Below, piece after piece: positions 5,311 through 9,894 of a stretch of DNA of 9,894 nt. A model generated the notes under the pieces. The model was given only the letters and a program-made list of their open reading frames with translations. It made no database searches and had not been told where the DNA came from. Made by a program: the position numbers and the translations under genes. The first letter of the stretch is position 1. Every line of letters begins with the position of its first letter. Source of the DNA: an uncultured bacterium (GTDB taxonomy: Bacteria > Verrucomicrobiota > Lentisphaeria > Victivallales > Victivallaceae); NCBI GenBank assembly GCA_949286445.1, contig CASECL010000065.1:1-9894 (forward strand), given 5' to 3'.

Positions 5311-7713
5311 TCAATACTCCGGACGCGGCCAGAGGTCAAAAGAACCTGACGGCTGATTATCCGGCAGAATCAGTTCCGTGCAGCCGGAAGAAGGTCCGTA
5401 AAGCCAGGCTTTCTTGGTGAACATCGTTTTTATCTGCCATATACCGGGCATGGATATATTGATATATCCGGAGCTGGAGAGCGGCAATTCCACCCCGTCC
5501 GGGCGCACCACTACTGATTTGAAAGTACCGGAATACCCGGTGGCAGTCTTGATGAAAATGCGTTTGGGCGAAGAAGCATCTGCCACATATTCCCAGATGT
5601 AGGGTCCGGAATCATACTTGATCATCCGGACACCAAGGGCATTGGGATCGGAACTGCCTTTGAGCAGGTAAATCAGCTTCACACCCGGCACGCCGTCTTC
5701 CGGCCGCACGGTCCAGCGGGCGGCGCGTTCCGGTTCAATTATCGTTATATTAACCCCGTTCCGGGCCGGCACGGTCAATTCAAAATCCAGCACGGCATTG
5801 CTGCCGGGGTCCTGTTTTTCCGCCAGAACACGGCCGGAATTATCTGTAATTTTCACGGAATAGGATGAACTTTCACGTCCTTCCGGACCGCGCATGAATT
5901 TCAAAGTGATTTTTTCCGGAACTGCCTTTTCAAACTTCAATTTGTATTCCAGTTTTTCCGACACCAGGTAACGGTGGGAGGTCAGGGAAAACTCATTTGC
6001 CGGGATTTCGCCCAGATTGAAACGGGCGGCGGCTTTATCCCACAATCCGCTCACCGGACCGTGAGGAATTTTTTCCGGTTCAATACCCAGCAGTCCGGCG
6101 GTCGGAGCCTTTCCGGCGCGTTCGGCAAAAGGTAGTTTATATTCCGACAAATCTATTCCGGTAAATCCGGTGCCGGGCTTCGTCCGGAAATCTCCCGCTG
6201 CGGCGTTCACCGGCTCAAATTTACCGGAAAATTTGCTGTTTTTGTCGATGGATTCCGGCAGTATTGCCGGACGGGGACAGGTATATAAATTACCATCGCC
6301 TTTGTGGTTGGGGATGAAACCTTCCGGAAGCGGCTTAAGCATTTCAGGTGCCACAAAAACATTGTTGAAAGCATGATATCCGGGAGAGCCCTTTACCGGC
6401 AGCAGTTTTTCCAGTTCCTTATTATTCCACGACACCTGATTGATGGAGTGATAGCAGATAGCGTAGGGATGTTCAAGATAATTGTGATAAACAAACGCCA
6501 GTGACTGCGGTGCCGTGGTTTTGTAAAACCTCACCCCGTCATTGCAGTAACGCATAGTATTGTCAAAGTAGTAAAACGGCCCTACCCCCACCCCTTTAAT
6601 CCGGGTCCCGCACATCGCCCGGGTAATCAGATTGGAATACCACTTTGCCTTATGCAGATCTCCCCCCGGTTCAAGGGCATCATCCATGCAAAGATCAATC
6701 CGGTTGTGATGGATTTTCTGGTCAATATTGTAAACCGCTTTCTGGGGGAAAACAAATTCCCGGTAATATTTTACAATTTCATCCGGTCCGGCATCAGAAC
6801 CGGAAGTCACGCCGTTCCATACGTTGTAAATATAGTTTCCGCAAACCTCATTTCCCGTGCCGGAATTGATAAACATAACCCCGGTTTTGTCATAGGTGCC
6901 GAAATATTTATGCGCCACCCAGACATCCCAGGCCGGTTTGCTGCTGCCGGCCATGGCGTTGAGCGTCATTCCGGCGGGATTCAAGGTTATATCGCAGTTT
7001 TCGACTTTGCAGTAATTGGCATTGGTGGAAAAAAGCACATTATCATTGCCGCCGATAAGCAGGCATCTGCGTACAGCGCAATAATCCGCGTCCCGGAAAC
7101 AGACGTTTGCATCGCCGCCGAAAACAATAAGATCTTCCAGAACTATGTTTTTTCCGGAAAGGGTAATTGCCGGAGCCGGACAGGAGGCCTCTATATTAAG
7201 TTTGCTTATATCCGTCTTCTGGTGAAACGACACCAGAACCCGCTTTTCCCCGGGCAGGTAGGTGAACACCCCCCGCAGCACATTACGTCCGGAGCGGCCG
7301 ACTCCATCGCGGTGAATTTTCTTCAACCCGTCCCCGGCACGCTTCTGAGTGACATTGATCATAAAACGGCCGTCGCAGTGCATGACTTTGGGTTCAAACG
7401 GAATTGGCGAACTGAAAGCAAATCCGTATTCCGGTTCCGGCCGCCAATCCGGTTTCCAATCTTGGGAAGCCGTGATCACCGCGCCGTTTTTTCCCCGCAG
7501 GGTCAAGCCGTCCCTGGCGATAACAAACGGGCCGCGGTGGGTGCCTCCGTCAATAATGACAGTACTGCCGGAAGCGGCTTTTTCAATAGCTTCACCCAGT
7601 GATGAGGCAGTCCCTGAAACACCGTTTTTCCCGGTGATGGTAATGTTCTGATCCGCCACGCAGGCCAGGAAAGTTCCCAGCAGCGCACAAAAAACAATCA
7701 GCCGTCTATTCAT
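5311..7713 (-). CDS. Secreted right-handed beta-helix protein, probable polysaccharide lyase or hydrolase
   Basis: The 800-residue protein starts with a signal peptide: NRR, a hydrophobic stretch LIVFCALLGTFLACVA, and likely cleavage after Ala20 before DQN. From residue 35 the opening of a pectate-lyase-type beta-helix appears: SLGEAIEKAASGSTVIIDGGTHRG, then VIARDGLTLRGKNGAVI. Short repeating coils follow between about 185 and 400: ITLSGKNIVLEDLIV, CAVRRCLLIGGNDNVLF, YCKVENCDITLN, GNEVCGNYIYNVWNGV, IHHNRIDLCMDDALEPGGD. This stacking of N-rich turns is typical of parallel beta-helices in polysaccharide lyases and related glycosidases. LCMDDALEP (341-349) is an acidic cluster that could be catalytic. 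After about residue 560 comes a different, beta-rich, Ig- or carbohydrate-binding-like region running to the C-terminus. The ATG overlaps the symporter stop as ATGA, with AGGAAG upstream. The substrate and exact enzyme family cannot be fixed. FLAC is a poor lipobox, so I favour a soluble exported protein. Confidence 0.82.
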   Translation of the reverse strand: MNRRLIVFCALLGTFLACVADQNITITGKNGVSGTASSLGEAIEKAASGSTVIIDGGTHRGPFVIARDGLTLRGKNGAVITASQDWKPDWRPEPEYGFAFSSPIPFEPKVMHCDGRFMINVTQKRAGDGLKKIHRDGVGRSGRNVLRGVFTYLPGEKRVLVSFHQKTDISKLNIEASCPAPAITLSGKNIVLEDLIVFGGDANVCFRDADYCAVRRCLLIGGNDNVLFSTNANYCKVENCDITLNPAGMTLNAMAGSSKPAWDVWVAHKYFGTYDKTGVMFINSGTGNEVCGNYIYNVWNGVTSGSDAGPDEIVKYYREFVFPQKAVYNIDQKIHHNRIDLCMDDALEPGGDLHKAKWYSNLITRAMCGTRIKGVGVGPFYYFDNTMRYCNDGVRFYKTTAPQSLAFVYHNYLEHPYAICYHSINQVSWNNKELEKLLPVKGSPGYHAFNNVFVAPEMLKPLPEGFIPNHKGDGNLYTCPRPAILPESIDKNSKFSGKFEPVNAAAGDFRTKPGTGFTGIDLSEYKLPFAERAGKAPTAGLLGIEPEKIPHGPVSGLWDKAAARFNLGEIPANEFSLTSHRYLVSEKLEYKLKFEKAVPEKITLKFMRGPEGRESSSYSVKITDNSGRVLAEKQDPGSNAVLDFELTVPARNGVNITIIEPERAARWTVRPEDGVPGVKLIYLLKGSSDPNALGVRMIKYDSGPYIWEYVADASSPKRIFIKTATGYSGTFKSVVVRPDGVELPLSSSGYINISMPGIWQIKTMFTKKAWLYGPSSGCTELILPDNQPSGSFDLWPRPEY

Positions 7714-9894
7714 TTTTCACTTCCTGTTTGTTTATTTATGGAGTCAACCATATTTTTATCCACTACTGACACATGACCTTCCACCCAGCCGTTATCCAGC
7801 GAGTTGCTCTGCCGGTTTTTCAAATCCCGGAAAAGCTTCCTCACATCGATAATTCCTCCCACCATAAACCATACCGTGGAAACAACCCCGGCGGCAGAGG
7901 CAATAATCAAATTAACCCAGAGAAAATATTTACTCCACCATTCATCAGATAGCGGCCAGATCATCTGCCATACCGCCACGCCGACAAAGGCAATCAGCAG
8001 CTGGAACACAATGGAGTAGAAAAATACACTCCAGGCAATGATTTTATCTCCGAGAGTATATTCCGGGGTTATGGTAATAAGTTTTGCATACAGATTGCTC
8101 CAGCTCCAGGGGGATTTGAGCTGTTTATGTTCCCCTGCAATGGCGTATTGCCCGCGGTGAAGCATGCGTTCCAGATTGAATGGTTCACGGTAGGTAATGA
8201 GCGACACCACAACGTATCCAATCAATCCGCAGAGAATGGCAAGGAAATAGAGTTCGCGGGAATTGAGGGGGAAATTAACCGGATCCATGTGCCAGGCAAT
8301 GTACGGATAGAACGGCGCGGATATGCCGCGGAAAAAACGGTCCAGCGCACCGACCCAACCCTGTTCCAGCAGCCAGGGATAAACCGTTCCCGCCCAGTTG
8401 CGCTGCAGCAAAATTCCGCTGATGGACACTCCGGAGCCGCAAAGCAGCGAAGTCCATGCTCCGGCGGTGGTGCCGAAGCGGCTGTAAAGACCGAAAATCA
8501 TTACCGGTCCGGAACCGCCCAGCCAGATGGCAGTGGTAATGGTAATAAACATATTTATGTAATCCAGCTGTGCCATAAAAAACGAAGCCAGAAAGAAAAA
8601 TACCGCCACTGCCACTGCCGACAATCTCAGCATCAGCAGATGTACTTTGGGAGAAAATGGTTTTCCTCTCAACGGCATGACAATATCCTGAATTATGGTT
8701 ACTGACGAATTGTAAATTCTGGAGTCATCCGTGGAAAGCATCAGCATCGCCATCAGCAGACAGAACACCGCTCCAAGCAGTGGCGGAAACATCGCCCGCA
8801 TTGCACTGGAGGGCATCATCTGATAATAAAGTGTACGGAATTTGTGATAAGTTTCATTATTTCCACCGGCGGCGTCCAGACCTTTTTTCACTTCGCTGAG
8901 AAATCTGGTATCAGCGTTATCGCTCTGGGACGGGGCCGGATCAACTCCGGGATTGCGTTTATAAAGCGGAGCTTCTGCGGCGGCTTTTTTCACTGCGGCA
9001 ATTTCCGCCGGAGACTCGATTACCTCCTCTGCCACATGGCTGGAGAGTTCGCGGCGTATTTCATGAGCCTCCTGAGAGAAGTCAGCATGGGTCATAAGAG
9101 TGATCACCGCCACCGCCAGAAGGGTGCACATTACCTGGGAAAAACCGTTGCGCCACGCACCGAGAATGCCGGACATTTTCTGTTCATGCGGGGTTCGTGC
9201 CGCTCCGGTATTGTCGCTGCCGATCCAGCTGCCTTTGTTGATAATACGCCCCAGGAGAAAGACAATGGTGGCAAATAAATTGAAGTCACGCAGTTTGGAT
9301 ACATCAAATGGATTGATGAAACTCTCCCCTGCGGCGCGTTCCATGAGAACAGGGGCTATTTCCCCGGACCAGGAAAATTTAGTCAGCACAAAGACGGTGA
9401 AAATAACAAAGATGGGGTAACTGATAATTCCCTGAAAAAAATCGGTGATGATCAATGAAATTTTTCCTCCCGGCCAGATCACCGCCACTGCCATCATAAG
9501 AACGATTACCATTAACAGACCAAACGTGGAAACCGGTATTCCAAATACTTCAACAACATGAGGCAGCCCGAGAAAATAGATAAAAAATCTCGCTGCGACC
9601 GCCGGTCCGATGGAATTGGTCAGCATCTCAGAAAGCGTCCGCAGCGACGCTGCGAAAATACGGAATGATCTGCTGTAACGCATTTCCCAGAACTGCCCGA
9701 TGGACAGCGCCCGGGTTTCCCGGAAACGGTAGGTGCAATACCCGGTAAGTGAAGCGATTATTCCGATCGGCACCAGCAGATTGCTCCAGAACGGCATGGC
9801 AAAACCGCACCGGTAACGCTCCTCTATCATGGCGATCAGGGTAACCACTCCCAGCGCGGCTTCCAGATCACCCACCGCCAGCACATATCTGCCA
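7710..9894 (-). CDS. Sodium:solute symporter (SSS/SLC5 family), 5' end outside the window
   Basis: The frame is open to the right edge (GRYVLAVGDLEAAL, with a GTG at 9882-9884 that is an internal valine), so the start codon and probably the first one or two membrane helices are missing. The visible part has roughly a dozen hydrophobic segments typical of an inner-membrane Na+-coupled importer. Residue numbers here count that Val as 1. GRIINKGSWIGSDNTGAAR (212-230) and LSTDDSRIYNSSVTIIQDI (383-401) fit the family; S384 and T385 are placed like the Na2-site serines of vSGLT TM8. Between about 265 and 365 lies a hydrophilic stretch rich in Glu, Lys and Ala, longer than in vSGLT-type proteins. 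The tail from about 680 is hydrophilic and should be cytoplasmic. The stop overlaps the start of the beta-helix gene. It probably imports the mono- or oligosaccharide released by that enzyme; the solute itself is not readable from the sequence. Confidence 0.9.
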   Translation of the reverse strand, partial: GRYVLAVGDLEAALGVVTLIAMIEERYRCGFAMPFWSNLLVPIGIIASLTGYCTYRFRETRALSIGQFWEMRYSRSFRIFAASLRTLSEMLTNSIGPAVAARFFIYFLGLPHVVEVFGIPVSTFGLLMVIVLMMAVAVIWPGGKISLIITDFFQGIISYPIFVIFTVFVLTKFSWSGEIAPVLMERAAGESFINPFDVSKLRDFNLFATIVFLLGRIINKGSWIGSDNTGAARTPHEQKMSGILGAWRNGFSQVMCTLLAVAVITLMTHADFSQEAHEIRRELSSHVAEEVIESPAEIAAVKKAAAEAPLYKRNPGVDPAPSQSDNADTRFLSEVKKGLDAAGGNNETYHKFRTLYYQMMPSSAMRAMFPPLLGAVFCLLMAMLMLSTDDSRIYNSSVTIIQDIVMPLRGKPFSPKVHLLMLRLSAVAVAVFFFLASFFMAQLDYINMFITITTAIWLGGSGPVMIFGLYSRFGTTAGAWTSLLCGSGVSISGILLQRNWAGTVYPWLLEQGWVGALDRFFRGISAPFYPYIAWHMDPVNFPLNSRELYFLAILCGLIGYVVVSLITYREPFNLERMLHRGQYAIAGEHKQLKSPWSWSNLYAKLITITPEYTLGDKIIAWSVFFYSIVFQLLIAFVGVAVWQMIWPLSDEWWSKYFLWVNLIIASAAGVVSTVWFMVGGIIDVRKLFRDLKNRQSNSLDNGWVEGHVSVVDKNMVDSINKQTGSEK

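Noticed and set aside
5276..5314. TTG start giving a longer pseudopilin that overlaps the beta-helix stop
   Set aside because: The GGAG before it is only two bases away, and the ATG at 5273-5275 has a better ribosome site and gives a standard short prepilin leader.
6652..7602. Long plus-strand open frame of 316 codons
   Set aside because: It lies wholly antisense to the beta-helix gene, whose signal peptide, repeats and start signal are convincing; the translation shows no recognisable domain and follows from the codon bias of the opposite strand.
7650..7713. Lipoprotein signal in the beta-helix protein (FLAC at residues 15-18)
   Set aside because: Phe at -3 does not fit the lipobox; a normal signal peptidase I site after Ala20 is more likely.
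8127..8705. Plus-strand open frame of 192 codons
   Set aside because: Antisense to the symporter membrane region; its translation is Gln/His/Arg-rich and resembles nothing I know.
9882..9884. GTG as start codon of the symporter
   Set aside because: The frame stays open to the window edge, and the protein would lack the first helices of the family, so this is an internal valine.
1..9894. tRNA, rRNA, CRISPR array, insertion sequence or riboswitch
   Set aside because: I saw no clover-leaf, direct-repeat array, transposase motif or terminal inverted repeats, and the gene-free part is too short and AT-rich to hold a recognisable riboswitch.

Overview
The window looks like a chromosomal stretch from a Lentisphaerota (Victivallis-like) bacterium or a close PVC-group relative. 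Four things point there, all from my reading of the sequence without database searches: a pseudopilin with the FTLIELLVVIAIIGILASMLLPAL-type N-terminus (split here only for description) and an H-X-DG C-terminal motif, a GntR DNA-binding head fused to a sugar-binding-protein-like body, a DUF4838/GH20-like protein with a CxCxxC motif, and the remnant of an MtaA-like uroporphyrinogen decarboxylase.

Almost the whole window (447-9894) is one minus-strand gene train, read from right to left. The order is a sodium:solute symporter (cut by the right edge), a secreted right-handed beta-helix protein, a pseudopilin, a GntR/solute-binding-protein fusion regulator, a DUF4838-like glycosidase candidate without a signal peptide, and a Gfo/Idh/MocA oxidoreductase. 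Two junctions are 4-nt ATGA overlaps and a third is separated by 1 nt, so this is very probably a single operon. Its promoter lies to the right of the window.

The likely logic is a compact glycan-use module. The beta-helix protein acts on a polysaccharide outside the cytoplasm, the Na+-driven symporter imports the product, and the DUF4838-like protein and the oxidoreductase process it inside. The GntR fusion senses a sugar inside the cell and controls expression. No ABC transporter or SusC/SusD pair is visible. The substrate cannot be deduced from the sequence. The role of the pseudopilin is unknown; it is the only gene in the train with clear gaps on both sides.

The left end (1-446) has no intact gene. 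Bases 1-153 are AT-rich and hold a symmetric inverted repeat flanked by A and T runs. Bases 154 to about 446, on the plus strand, hold a broken fragment of a uroporphyrinogen decarboxylase-like gene that can be followed through all three plus frames, so it carries two frameshifts and loses its 3' part where it meets the end of the oxidoreductase gene.
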